A stretch of DNA of 64,000 bases from Saprospiraceae bacterium. Lineage in GTDB: Bacteria; Bacteroidota; Bacteroidia; Chitinophagales; Saprospiraceae. The notes beneath the pieces were generated by a model. The model ran no database searches and had not been told where the DNA came from. It was given only the letters and a program-made list of their open reading frames with translations. Each line of letters begins with the position of its first letter. Position 1 is the stretch's first letter. Made by a program: the position numbers and the translations under genes. This document shows positions 44,995 through 54,284 of the stretch, one piece after another. The stretch covers positions 186,001 through 250,000 of the forward strand of contig JAHDCU010000002.1 of NCBI GenBank assembly GCA_020629715.1. Reading direction: 5' to 3'.

Positions 44995-45093
44995 TTTCAG
45001 AAATAAAAAGTCATCTCTCGAAATAGCTGAGGATTTTGGAACTCGTGGTGACAACATTTCGTAAATTAATATGAACAACTTAAGCAGCAACTC

Positions 45094-45495
45094 ATGATCA
45101 ACAAAATCTTCAAACTCCTAGGTAAAGCAGGTAAAACCGCTAAGAACACTCTTAATGAGTCAACCGAATTTATAGATAAGACTTTAGAAAAGGAATATAT
45201 CACCTCAGCCATTGACAAGGCCAAAGATCTTTCGGGTGAAGCAGTTACCAAAGCAGGCGAACTCTATGGTAAAGCAAAAAAAGAGTTCGATGAGTTGAAA
45301 GAGAACGAGCATGTCGCAGGTATAGTAGATAAGGCACAAGAACTCAAAAACGAAGTCGAAAAAGCTGGTATAGAGTTAAGCTCAAAAGCAATGCAAAACG
45401 AAACTGTACAGAAGGTCATGAGTGAAGCTATGCAAGCTAAAGTTGCCTTAGAGCAAAGGGTCAAAGAATTTACTGGCTCTGATGAAGAGGAATAG
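45094..45495 (+). CDS. Small amphipathic helical protein
   Basis: A 133-residue protein with no signal peptide and no membrane segment, made almost wholly of charged amphipathic helix: repeated Ala-Lys-Glu patterns such as KAKDLSGEAVTKAGELYGKAKKEFDELKEN and VDKAQELKNEVEKAGIELSSKA, ending in acidic TGSDEEE. The 11-residue periodicity is like that of LEA, apolipoprotein-like or YtxH-like stress proteins. A helix-rich stress or lipid-binding protein is likely, but no family is certain. It converges with purM, the stops being nine bases apart. Confidence 0.65.
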   Translation: MINKIFKLLGKAGKTAKNTLNESTEFIDKTLEKEYITSAIDKAKDLSGEAVTKAGELYGKAKKEFDELKENEHVAGIVDKAQELKNEVEKAGIELSSKAMQNETVQKVMSEAMQAKVALEQRVKEFTGSDEEE

Positions 45496-45504
45496 TTCTA
45501 GTGA

Positions 45505-46680
45505 TTAGGTATAGCTAAATATACCATGCTCTGTATCTACCGTTACCCTATTTTCTTCGGACTCCTCCACTCTACCGATGATCTGTGCATCCATATCTAA
45601 GCGATTAGCCAATTCAATAATGGTATCGGCATGTTTTTGATCAACATAAAATTCTAAGCGGTGTCCCATATTGAATACTTCGTACATCTCTCTCCACTCC
45701 GTTCCTGACTCCTCCTTAATCATCTGAAACAGGGGCGGGATCGGCAGCAAATTATCTTTGATGACATGTTTGTTTTGAATAAATTTTTTGACCTTAGTTT
45801 GTGCTCCACCAGTACAGTGTATCATCCCGTCGATGGCCGATCTACCAAGTGTATTGAAAACCAAATGTATTAAAGGAAGATAGGTTCTCGTGGGACTTAA
45901 TATTAGCTTTCCAATACTTAGTTCTTTTCCATCTATACTGATGGTATCAGTAAGGGATTTACTACCTGAGTATACTAGATCATCTGGGATAGAAGGGTTA
46001 TAGCTCTCCGGATATTTAGTCGCATATAGATGCTTCAATATATCGTGACGTGCCGATGTAAGCCCATTACTTCCCATACCCCCATTATATTCTGATTCAT
46101 AGGTAGCTTTCCCATAAGAGGCAATCCCCACAATTACATTTCCTGCTTTGATATCGTTTTTGATAACATCAGAACGTTTTAGTCTACCAAAAGCCGTATA
46201 TCCTACATCTATCGTACGTACTATATCTCCTACATCAGCTGTTTCGCCACCAGATAGGTGCATATTGACACCATGTGATCTCATTTCATCCATAAAAGAT
46301 ACGCATGCCTCAATGAGTGTCTTTATGACATCACCCGTGATGATAGATTTATTACGACCAATAGTTGAGGATAATACGATATCATCAATACATCCTGCAC
46401 AAGCCATATCATCCACATTCATGACTATACTATCTTGAGCTATTCCTTTCCAAACACTTAGATCACCAGTTTCTTTCCAGTATAGATAAGCTAAACTAGT
46501 CTTGGTACCTGCCGTATCAGCATGCATAATATTGCAATAATCCTTATCACCTGCAACAAAATCAGGTAAGACTTTACAAAAAGCATAAGGGTATAATCCT
46601 TTATCGAGATTTTTGATAGCTGCATGGACTTCATCCTTACTGGCTGAGACACCACGAAGATCATATCTTGAATCACTCAT
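45505..46680 (-). CDS. purM: Phosphoribosylformylglycinamidine cyclo-ligase
   Basis: The AIR synthetase of purine synthesis, closing the imidazole ring with ATP. This 391-residue member shows the conserved N-terminal ATP-binding region MHADTAGTKTSLAYLY, then QDSIVMNVDDMACAGC, and the glycine-rich MHLSGGETADVGDIVRT motif near residue 140. The C-terminal part has DLVYSGSKSLTDTI, then CTGGAQTKVKKF, then YEVFNMGHRLEFYV, matching PurM's 'FN.G.Gm' region. It is longer than the E. coli enzyme (345) and belongs to a diverged branch found in Bacteroidota. It is transcribed alone. Confidence 0.9.
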   Translation of the reverse strand: MSDSRYDLRGVSASKDEVHAAIKNLDKGLYPYAFCKVLPDFVAGDKDYCNIMHADTAGTKTSLAYLYWKETGDLSVWKGIAQDSIVMNVDDMACAGCIDDIVLSSTIGRNKSIITGDVIKTLIEACVSFMDEMRSHGVNMHLSGGETADVGDIVRTIDVGYTAFGRLKRSDVIKNDIKAGNVIVGIASYGKATYESEYNGGMGSNGLTSARHDILKHLYATKYPESYNPSIPDDLVYSGSKSLTDTISIDGKELSIGKLILSPTRTYLPLIHLVFNTLGRSAIDGMIHCTGGAQTKVKKFIQNKHVIKDNLLPIPPLFQMIKEESGTEWREMYEVFNMGHRLEFYVDQKHADTIIELANRLDMDAQIIGRVEESEENRVTVDTEHGIFSYT

Positions 46681-46869
46681 ATTAGATTAACTTTATTGAG
46701 TACAAAAGTCGCATTTAAAAGTCGTTTTATCGCTAAGATGCCCCTAGAAATGACTAATGAGACTAAAATCAAATATTAGAAGCAACGAAATCGCTATTTT
46801 CTCGTTATTGATACCATCTTTACGTTGTTAAACATATATGAGTAAGTACTATATTCAAGCAAATTACGC

Positions 46870-47529
46870 ATGACATTCAATCCTATTTTTAGATTTACCA
46901 TTTTATGTTTAGCGCTGTTTGTTTGCTCTCAAGTCAATGCCCAGCATCATATAGGTGTAAAAGCCTCTTATGGATATACTCAGTCTAGAGGAGAATCTAG
47001 ATTGACAATCAATGGCGAACAAGCTGTGAATTTTGACTTAAGATTCATCAATGCTGGACCTTCCTCGGCATTCGGTATGATGAGCCAGCATAATTTTGGA
47101 TGGTTATGGTTACAGCCTGAGTTGCTATATTCTAGGTTTGAACAAGAGTATAGTGTACGTTCATTCACGGGTAGCGATGAAAATCTTTTTGAACAATTTC
47201 ATATCGAAAAACACTCCTATTTTGATGTGTCTGTGATGGGTGGGTTGAGGTTCAATAGATTTAGGTATGGTGTAGGTCCTATATTCCATATTACAGGGAG
47301 AATTAATTCAGATCTCGATCAATATGAATTTTTTACCCAAGATCCTAGATGGATTACCTATGGTTTTCAAGGAGGCATTGGTTATGACTTTGATTACATT
47401 CATGTGGATTTAAAATTTGAAAGTACTTTTAGAGCTGCAGGAGACCACATAAAGTTTACCGATACACGGGTAGAGCAATATAACAATCAACTGCAAGTAT
47501 TGTCTCTCTCTCTAGGTTTTATGTTTTGA
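46870..47529 (+). CDS. PorT-like outer membrane beta-barrel protein
   Basis: A 219-residue exported protein with signal IFRFTILCLALFVCSQVNAQ. The mature part starts HHIGVKASYGYTQSRG and has a strand pattern of an eight-strand barrel of the porin/PorT family common in Bacteroidota (GWLWLQPELLYSRFEQEYSV; SYFDVSVMGGLRFNRFRYG; WITYGFQGGIGYDFDYIHVD), ending LSLSLGFMF with terminal Phe. In some relatives PorT supports T9SS, but this fold family is large and the sequence does not show it is that protein. It converges with the permease gene at 47542. Confidence 0.75.
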   Translation: MTFNPIFRFTILCLALFVCSQVNAQHHIGVKASYGYTQSRGESRLTINGEQAVNFDLRFINAGPSSAFGMMSQHNFGWLWLQPELLYSRFEQEYSVRSFTGSDENLFEQFHIEKHSYFDVSVMGGLRFNRFRYGVGPIFHITGRINSDLDQYEFFTQDPRWITYGFQGGIGYDFDYIHVDLKFESTFRAAGDHIKFTDTRVEQYNNQLQVLSLSLGFMF

Positions 47530-47541
47530 TGTTTGCGAGGT

Positions 47542-48594
47542 TTAGATAACTGATACCCTAGGATCTAACCATGCGTAAATGTAATCCATCAATATGTTGA
47601 TAATGATAAATACACCACATATAAAGATGATACTTGCAAGTATGACTGGTATATCATAGTTAACTAAAGCAGTGACCGTTACCAGTCCCATACCACGATA
47701 ATTAAATACATTTTCAACAAAAAAAGCTCCCGCGAGTAACGATGCTAGCCAACCACTTATAGACGTTGCCACGGGATTCATGGCGTTGCGCAAGACATGC
47801 CTAAGGACGATGGTGTAATACTGGAGTCCTTTTGCCTTTCCTGTACGTACATAGTCTTGCGAAAAACTATCCAACAAAGCACTTCTCATAAGCTGAGCAA
47901 CCACAGAAATCGGCCGGATACCTAAAGCTATAGCAGGTAAAAGAAGATTTTTAAATACTATGACATCATCACCAATATCATTGATCTCAACGAGACTCCC
48001 TTGTACATTTAGTCCTGTAAGGTCTCCCAAAATATATGCGAATACCACCGCCAGAAAAATGGCGCTAACATAACTAGGGACACTGTAGCCTACAGTGGAG
48101 AATGCGATGATCATTTTGTCTATCCAAGTTCCATGATTAATCCCTGCAACGATACCCAATGTTATCCCTAACACAATGGCAATCAAAAACGAACAAAATG
48201 CCAAAAGCAGGGTGAGTGGTATCGCTTCGCTCAGTATGTTAGATACTGGTCGATTAGTTTGATACGATTCTCTAAGGTATGGCACCTTCATTATAAGTCT
48301 TTTATCTCCGATATCAACTCCTACTCCCTCATAATACTTTAAGACTTTGTCACTCTTATTAATAATCACAAAAGGGGAGATATCACGTAAATAAAAAGTC
48401 ATCTGCTTATGTAAGGGTAAATCCAACCCGAGCGCAGACCGTTTACTATCAACTGTCCTTTGATCGCTGCGCTGACCGAATGTCAAACTTGTGGGATCTA
48501 CTGGTGCAAGATACACGATGGTAGATACCAGTATTACAACGGAAACAAGTATCAATATACCAGTAAATATTTTTTGTATTAATACTTGCATCAT
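47542..48594 (-). CDS. DppB/OppB-type ABC transporter permease
   Basis: An integral membrane permease of 350 residues, type I ABC importer fold. The start has the typical helix IFTGILILVSVVILVSTIVYLAPVDP, then LPLHKQMTFYLRD, and the main transmembrane domain from about residue 120 (AIPLTLLLAFCSFLIAIVLGI). The ABC-coupling loop is VRTGKAKGLQYYTIVLRHVLRNAMNPV, with the EAA-like 'A..G' pattern. It would pair with a DppC-like permease and DppD/F ATPases for peptide or nickel uptake, but none is adjacent, so the rest of the transporter is elsewhere. Confidence 0.88.
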   Translation of the reverse strand: MMQVLIQKIFTGILILVSVVILVSTIVYLAPVDPTSLTFGQRSDQRTVDSKRSALGLDLPLHKQMTFYLRDISPFVIINKSDKVLKYYEGVGVDIGDKRLIMKVPYLRESYQTNRPVSNILSEAIPLTLLLAFCSFLIAIVLGITLGIVAGINHGTWIDKMIIAFSTVGYSVPSYVSAIFLAVVFAYILGDLTGLNVQGSLVEINDIGDDVIVFKNLLLPAIALGIRPISVVAQLMRSALLDSFSQDYVRTGKAKGLQYYTIVLRHVLRNAMNPVATSISGWLASLLAGAFFVENVFNYRGMGLVTVTALVNYDIPVILASIIFICGVFIIINILMDYIYAWLDPRVSVI

Positions 48595-48658
48595 TTTTGA
48601 CTTGACTGTCGTCTTAAAGATATTTAGAATATTGATATAAAAACCTTCTTTTAACTAT

Positions 48659-48666
48659 TACGTTTG
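48659..48666 (+). promoter_or_regulatory. -7 promoter box TACGTTTG for bshC
   Basis: Exact TAnnTTTG match, 20 bases before the bshC ATG at 48687. A TTG at 48632-48634 lies 24 bases upstream, a little further than usual. Confidence 0.5.
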
Positions 48667-48686
48667 CAGAGTCATAGAACAATAAT

Positions 48687-50282
48687 ATGAGTAGCTGTAC
48701 CCCAATTCCCTTTGATCTAGTTTCGCAATTTTCAGCTAGAGATCAACTTTATCAGCTCGAACCAGAAAAATTTAAGAATTTCCTGAGTGGTCTACCAACT
48801 TTGGAATCATTTACGGCTCAAATAGAAAAGAAACGTGCAAAACCCATAGATCGCATATTACTTCATCAGGTACTTAAAAAACAATATGCGGATTATGAGA
48901 TGAGCAACATACTTGAGGACAATATTGAATCCCTGCTTGAAGAAAATACATTTACCGTAGTTACTGCTCATCAGCTTTCATTACTTACTGGTCCGCTCTA
49001 CTATATATCAAAGATGATTTCTTGTATACGATTGGCACAAGAGATAGAAAAAAATCATCCAGACGTCAAAATCGTGCCTGTTTTTGTACATGGTGGAGAA
49101 GATCATGATTTTGAAGAAATCAACCATGTAGAAGTATTTGGTAACCAACTTGTTTGGGATAATCATCAAGGTGGAGCCATAGGACGCTATCACGTAGACG
49201 GCCTGCGAGAAATTGTTGATCAACTATTGGAAATGTTGAGTCGAGAAGCTCATTTTGAAAGTCTCAAAACTACTCTACTTGACAGCCTAATTAAGGCTAC
49301 TTCATATGCAGGTTTTATGCACCAAGTTGTACATCATTTAACCCAAAGATATGGTCTTGTACAACTTGTAATGGATGATCCTGAGCTAAAAAGAGCTTTT
49401 GTTCCTCATTTCAGAAAAGAAATACTAGAGCGTAAAAGCCAATCTTTGGTCAAATATCAACAACTTAGGATAGAACAAGCTTTAGATATAAAATCACAGG
49501 CATTTCCTAGGGATATTAATTTATTCTATCTCACATCTGGAGCAAGGCGTAGAATCGATTTTCAAGATGAAAGATATGTGGTTTTAGATTCTGATATCAG
49601 TTTTTCTGTGGAGGAAATATTAAAGGAACTAGAAGATAATCCAGAATCATTTTCGCCAAATGTTGTGATAAGACCATTGTATCAAGAGAGTATACTACCA
49701 AATTTGGCTTACGTAGGTGGTGGCGGTGAATTAGCTTATTGGATGGAGCGAAAAACGCAGTTTGAAGAGTTTGATATATGCTTTCCACTTTTGATAAGGC
49801 GAGACTCGGTCATGGTGCTAGATGTAGGACATCAAAAGACAATAGCCAAACTAAATCTAAGCACTGAAGATATTTTCAAAACTGAAGATGAACTCATCAA
49901 GCAGCATGTTCAAGCAGAAAACAAACATGAATTTGCCCTAGATAACTATCAGTCTGAGTTTAACAGTCTTTTTGAAAGATTAAAACTAGATGCAGCCAAA
50001 GCTGATCCAAGTCTAAGTAAGTGGATAGCTGCTGAAAATAGTAAACAGGAAAAGCTGCTTAAACAAATCGACTCTAGAATACATCGAGCATATAAATCCC
50101 AATCAGAGAATAATATCAAAAAGATCAAAAAACTAAAAGATCAGTTATTTCCTAATCATGGGCTTCAAGAGCGCAAGACTAATAGTCTTCCCTTTATCGC
50201 CAGATATGGAGAATACTATACTGAAACACTAATGAAATACTTAAATCCATTAGATAAATCGATGAAAGTGATCAGCCTCTAG
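48687..50282 (+). CDS. bshC: Bacillithiol biosynthesis cysteine-adding enzyme BshC
   Basis: A 531-residue BshC, the usual length, which adds cysteine to GlcN-malate to finish bacillithiol, the low-molecular-weight thiol of Firmicutes and many Bacteroidota. Family marks are the N-terminal IPFDLVSQFSARDQLY region, TVVTAHQLSLLTGPLYYISK near residue 95 (the 'TGQQ..l..GPLyt..K' motif), VPVFVHGGEDHDFEEINHV near 125 (conserved EDHD), and VVIRPLYQESILPNLAYVGGGGELAYW near 330. The catalytic site is in that Rossmann-like core. The other bacillithiol genes (bshA, bshB) are not in the window. It converges with accD, with only two bases between the stops. Confidence 0.93.
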   Translation: MSSCTPIPFDLVSQFSARDQLYQLEPEKFKNFLSGLPTLESFTAQIEKKRAKPIDRILLHQVLKKQYADYEMSNILEDNIESLLEENTFTVVTAHQLSLLTGPLYYISKMISCIRLAQEIEKNHPDVKIVPVFVHGGEDHDFEEINHVEVFGNQLVWDNHQGGAIGRYHVDGLREIVDQLLEMLSREAHFESLKTTLLDSLIKATSYAGFMHQVVHHLTQRYGLVQLVMDDPELKRAFVPHFRKEILERKSQSLVKYQQLRIEQALDIKSQAFPRDINLFYLTSGARRRIDFQDERYVVLDSDISFSVEEILKELEDNPESFSPNVVIRPLYQESILPNLAYVGGGGELAYWMERKTQFEEFDICFPLLIRRDSVMVLDVGHQKTIAKLNLSTEDIFKTEDELIKQHVQAENKHEFALDNYQSEFNSLFERLKLDAAKADPSLSKWIAAENSKQEKLLKQIDSRIHRAYKSQSENNIKKIKKLKDQLFPNHGLQERKTNSLPFIARYGEYYTETLMKYLNPLDKSMKVISL

Positions 50283-50284
50283 TA

Positions 50285-51139
50285 TCAATCTGCATCTGAT
50301 AACGAAAATATCGTCAGCAAATCATCGAGTCGTTCCCTGAGGTTTCTACGGTCTACTATAAAATCAAGAAATCCTTGGTCAAGTAAAAATTCAGATCTCT
50401 GAAATCCTTCAGGCAAGTCTCTTTTGATCGTCTCTTTGATCACTCTAGGACCTGCAAAACCAATCAATGCCTCTGGTTCTGCAAAATTAATATCACCTAG
50501 CATGGCGTATGAAGCGGTAACACCTCCTGTAGTTGGATCTGTAAGAAAACTAAAATAAGGTATGCCTTCTTTAGCCAATTGAGAAAGTTTTGCACTTGTT
50601 TTAGCCATCTGCATCAGACTAAATGCTGATTCCATCATACGAGCACCTCCTGACTTAGAAATGATCATAAACGGAATACGATGCTCTCTACAGTAATTGA
50701 TACTACGCGTAATCTTCTCTCCTACCACACTACCCATGGAGCCTCCGATAAAACTAAAATCCATTGCTGCTATGACAAGAGATTTTTTATTGATCTTTCC
50801 ATGTGCAACGCTCATACTGTCTTTGAGACCAGTTTTCTTCTTCGAAGCTTCTAACCGGTCTTTATATTGTTTAAGGTCCTTAAAATCTAGAAAGTCTTTA
50901 GAAACAAGGTTTGAAAAAAGTTCAGTATACTTTCCTTCAAAAATGATATCGAAGTAATCATGAGATCCTATACGAATATGATAATCACATTTTGGGCAAA
51001 TAAACACATTCTCTTTTAGTTCCTTAACAGTATGTGTTGCTGCGCATTTTGGACATTTGTGCCATAAACCATCTGGAGCTTCTTTCTTGAACTTAGTCGC
51101 AGTCTGAATTCCATCTTTGAGTCTATTAAACCATCCCAT
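50285..51139 (-). CDS. accD: Acetyl-CoA carboxylase carboxyltransferase subunit beta
   Basis: Carboxyltransferase beta subunit of acetyl-CoA carboxylase, making malonyl-CoA for fatty acid synthesis together with AccA. A four-cysteine zinc ribbon at Cys29, Cys32, Cys48 and Cys51 (KCPKCA and CPKCD) heads the protein. The crotonase-like domain has IAAMDFSFIGGSMGSVVGEK, the oxyanion region MIISKSGGARMMES and the glycine-rich FLTDPTTGGVTASYA. At 284 residues it is full length. The leader of about 66 bases contains a hairpin GATGCT-AGCATC (51164-51181). Confidence 0.97.
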   Translation of the reverse strand: MGWFNRLKDGIQTATKFKKEAPDGLWHKCPKCAATHTVKELKENVFICPKCDYHIRIGSHDYFDIIFEGKYTELFSNLVSKDFLDFKDLKQYKDRLEASKKKTGLKDSMSVAHGKINKKSLVIAAMDFSFIGGSMGSVVGEKITRSINYCREHRIPFMIISKSGGARMMESAFSLMQMAKTSAKLSQLAKEGIPYFSFLTDPTTGGVTASYAMLGDINFAEPEALIGFAGPRVIKETIKRDLPEGFQRSEFLLDQGFLDFIVDRRNLRERLDDLLTIFSLSDAD

Positions 51140-51439
51140 TGACTATTACATTTATACGGTTATGATGCTAAAGACAGCATCGTCTTTGAGCTCATAGGAT
51201 TAGCGCAAATTTAGAAAAATATCGAAATGCAGCTCAAATAAAACCCAACTCATTTTAAATATAAATAGCCTTAGGAAAGATAGTGATATCGATCTTTCTC
51301 ATTTTTATGAAAACATGTCTAAGAGAATTAAGCACTTATCGATGGTATCCTATAAATAGTCTTATAGAAATATTAAAGTAATTAATATTAGATCTATAAA
51401 GTGTAATTTAACAGGTGTAATCAATAAAGGGTATATTCA
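51140..51439. other. 300-base divergent intergenic region
   Basis: Between accD (minus) and the receptor-like gene (plus) there is no credible gene. It holds the accD promoter box and leader hairpin, and a palindrome-like GAAAGAT...ATCTTTC near 51277-51300 that may be an operator or weak hairpin. The right half is very AT-rich, as a promoter region for the plus-strand gene would be. Confidence 0.6.
51206..51213 (-). promoter_or_regulatory. -7 promoter box TAAATTTG for accD
   Basis: Exact TAnnTTTG match on the minus strand, 66 bases before the accD ATG. The leader carries the hairpin GATGCT(51164-51169)/AGCATC(51176-51181) with a six-base loop. Confidence 0.45.
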
Positions 51440-54265
51440 ATGCAACTCGTACGTCACTGTTTTTTTCTTATTACTAGTATTCTAGTTTTTCACGTATCTG
51501 CGCAAACACAAGTCTATAATATCAAAGGTATAGTAGAAGATACATTACGTAATCCTCAAGCGTATGCCACAGTCGTTTTACTTGAAAAATCGGACTCTAC
51601 TCTCATGGAGTTTACTAGAACCGAACTAGATGGTTCTTTTCGATTTAAAGATGTAAAACAAGGTAATCACTTGATCAAATGTACCTATGTAGGATTTATT
51701 CCTTTGACGGTTGATGCATCGAGCACTGGTCAAGATATAGATTGTGGAGTTCTAAAAATGTCACCACTCAATGAGCAACTCATGGAGATTGTTGTCAAAG
51801 CCGCAAAAGCTCCTATTAAAATGCGTGGAGATACCATAGAATATGATGCATCCACATTTCAAGTGCCAGAGGGGTCTTCTGTGGAAGATCTACTGCGACG
51901 CTTACCTGGTATGGAAGTGGAGTCTGATGGTACTATCAGCCAAGATGGAAAAAACATCAGCAAGGTTACCGTCGATGGTAAAAACTTCTTCGGATCAGAC
52001 CCCAAAGCCGCTACCAAAAACTTACCCGCTGAAGGCATATCAAAGGTTCAAGTATTTGATACAAAATCAGAGCAAGAAGAACTTACAGGAGCAACTTCGG
52101 AATCTCAGGATAAAACCATGAATCTGGAACTAAAAGAAGAATTCAAAAGTGGTGGTTTTGGAAAAATAATAGCTGGAACAGGAACAGAAAGTACAGGAGA
52201 GCTCAAAGGAAACTATAATAAGTTCAACAAGAAAATACAGTTTAGCTTGGTTGGTGTCGCAAACAACACTGGACGTAATGGTTTGTCATGGGATGACTAT
52301 CAGGACTTTTTAGGCTCGCAATCATTTAACTTTGGTGGAGGTACTGATTATGGATTTGGTGGAGGTGGTGGACGATTTTTCGTATTTGGTGGCAATTCTG
52401 GTATAGAGGCTGATATTCAATCTATTTTCTTTTCTGGTGGCAATAGTGGTGGATTTCCTGAAAACTATAACGGAGGTATCAATTTTAATTATGATCATAA
52501 AAAGACTAAAGTAAGTTCTGTTTACTACTACAATCAAGTAGGAATAGAGAGAAGTACAATTACCAATCAGGATAGATTTTTGACAGACTTTACCCAGAAT
52601 GAAAATAGAGATGCTTTTAGCAATAATCTCTCTAGAGGTCATCGTGCAGAAGTGAAACTTGAACAAGAAATTGATTCCTTAACTACGGTAAAAGTTGAAT
52701 TCAACGGTGCATATATCGATGAATCAAATCGATCTAGCGGATCATCTAGCCTGCTTCGGAATGACATTTTAACTACAGCAAACACCTATTCTAACCTAGA
52801 AGAAAATGATGGCTATCTACTCAATGGCCTTATCCTACTACGCAGAAAATTTATGAAAAAAGGACGTAGTCTTGGACTGAATGCTTCAATTCTTAATACC
52901 CAACTGGATAAAAATTATGATCTGAATTCCAACTTAGAATTTTACGATGATCAAGGCAACTTTGAGGATAACCAGCTAATATTACAAGAAAATCTCAATG
53001 ATCAAGATAAATCCGTTTTCAAGGCCAATGCCCTCTATGTCGAGCCACTAGGTGGAAACTTCTTTTCACAAACGTTTTATAATCATAGAAACAGGTCTGA
53101 AAATGGTGATCGACGAGTCTTTGATATTGTAGGTAATGAACTCATAACGAATGATTTCTTGACTAGGACCTACGACAATGACATAATATATAATCGTATC
53201 GGTTCTTCTTTGCGATATTCTAATGACGGAACTAATATAACAGCAGGTCTTGCCATACAAAGTTTTGATCTAAAAGGACTAGCAACGATTGCCACGTTGC
53301 AAATGATAGAACCCGTAGATATAAACTTTAACAATTGGCTTCCTTACTTAAATATAAATTTTAGCCCTGTCAGAAATTCTTACGTTGATATCTCATATTC
53401 TCGCGATGCTAACGAGCCAGATATTGCAGACTTACAACCTTTCGTGGATAATATCAACCCTCTTTACATCCGTATAGGTAATGCTGCATTAGAACCTGAA
53501 ATACAAAATAGAATAAGTGCAAGAGTAAGTCGAAGCTATCCCTTGTCAGGTGTAAGGATTAGCCTAAATGGTAATTTCTCCTTTTACCAAAATAAGTTCT
53601 CTAGAAATGAAACTGTAGATGAAGACTTAGTGACTACAGTTATTCCAATTAATATAGATGGAGGGTCATCGTTCAATAGTTACTTCAGCTTGAGCTTTCC
53701 TATAATAAAGAATAAGGTATCAATACGATCTAACATGAACATCTCTCAAAATATAAATCCAACCATCGTCAATGATTTTGAGAATAATACAACAACTTTT
53801 ACCTATGCGCCTTATGTTAGACTGAGTTTTACACCCAAGAAAGAAATGTCCATTTATCTAAGCGCCAGATACAGCAGTTCTAACACTGAATATGATATCG
53901 CCGAAACTCAAAACCAACAGGTTATCACAACTAATTATAGTGCAGAAATAAAGAGTAGGCTATTATTCGGAATGTATACTGATATCAATTTCAATTATGA
54001 AAACTTCCAAAATGATAGATTCAATCAAAGTCAATCTATACCTATTTTGAATGCTTCTCTGTACAGACCTATTTTTAACAATAAGGCAGAGGTGAGACTA
54101 TCTATTTATGATGCATTTAATCAAAATCTTGGATTCAATCAGTCTGCATCTGGTATAGGTATCTATCAATCTAGCACCATCTCACTTGCCCGATATTTTA
54201 TGGCAAGTGTTACCTATAATATGCGGGGTGTCAAAACAGATACAAGAAAAAATCACTGGTGGTAA
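51440..54265 (+). CDS. Receptor-like outer membrane beta-barrel protein (OMP_b-brl_3 type)
   Basis: A 941-residue outer membrane protein with signal LVRHCFFLITSILVFHVSAQ. The N-terminal carboxypeptidase-regulatory-like domain is at about residues 25-110 (GIVEDTLRNPQAYATVVLLE; VKQGNHLIKCTYVGFIPL). A plug-like region follows (SSVEDLLRRLPGMEVESDGT; VTVDGKNFFGSDPKAATKNL), then a barrel of the kind found in Bacteroidota proteins with the extra beta-barrel domain family 3. A low-complexity Gly/Phe-rich stretch GGGTDYGFGGGGGRFFVFGG lies near residue 300. The ending NMRGVKTDTRKNHWW has a terminal Trp. It starts a probable operon with the GLPGLI gene 19 bases downstream, a pairing seen often in this phylum. 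Confidence 0.88.
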   Translation: MQLVRHCFFLITSILVFHVSAQTQVYNIKGIVEDTLRNPQAYATVVLLEKSDSTLMEFTRTELDGSFRFKDVKQGNHLIKCTYVGFIPLTVDASSTGQDIDCGVLKMSPLNEQLMEIVVKAAKAPIKMRGDTIEYDASTFQVPEGSSVEDLLRRLPGMEVESDGTISQDGKNISKVTVDGKNFFGSDPKAATKNLPAEGISKVQVFDTKSEQEELTGATSESQDKTMNLELKEEFKSGGFGKIIAGTGTESTGELKGNYNKFNKKIQFSLVGVANNTGRNGLSWDDYQDFLGSQSFNFGGGTDYGFGGGGGRFFVFGGNSGIEADIQSIFFSGGNSGGFPENYNGGINFNYDHKKTKVSSVYYYNQVGIERSTITNQDRFLTDFTQNENRDAFSNNLSRGHRAEVKLEQEIDSLTTVKVEFNGAYIDESNRSSGSSSLLRNDILTTANTYSNLEENDGYLLNGLILLRRKFMKKGRSLGLNASILNTQLDKNYDLNSNLEFYDDQGNFEDNQLILQENLNDQDKSVFKANALYVEPLGGNFFSQTFYNHRNRSENGDRRVFDIVGNELITNDFLTRTYDNDIIYNRIGSSLRYSNDGTNITAGLAIQSFDLKGLATIATLQMIEPVDINFNNWLPYLNINFSPVRNSYVDISYSRDANEPDIADLQPFVDNINPLYIRIGNAALEPEIQNRISARVSRSYPLSGVRISLNGNFSFYQNKFSRNETVDEDLVTTVIPINIDGGSSFNSYFSLSFPIIKNKVSIRSNMNISQNINPTIVNDFENNTTTFTYAPYVRLSFTPKKEMSIYLSARYSSSNTEYDIAETQNQQVITTNYSAEIKSRLLFGMYTDINFNYENFQNDRFNQSQSIPILNASLYRPIFNNKAEVRLSIYDAFNQNLGFNQSASGIGIYQSSTISLARYFMASVTYNMRGVKTDTRKNHWW

Positions 54266-54284
54266 AATTTAAAAGACTTTAATC

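Noticed and set aside
47542-48594. Nickel-specific permease (NikB) as the call for the DppB-like gene
   Set aside because: Sequence alone does not separate nickel from peptide permeases, and no substrate-binding protein is adjacent.
51277-51300. GAAAGAT...ATCTTTC inverted repeat as a terminator
   Set aside because: It lies between divergent genes, where no transcript should end; it may be an operator, but there is no further support.
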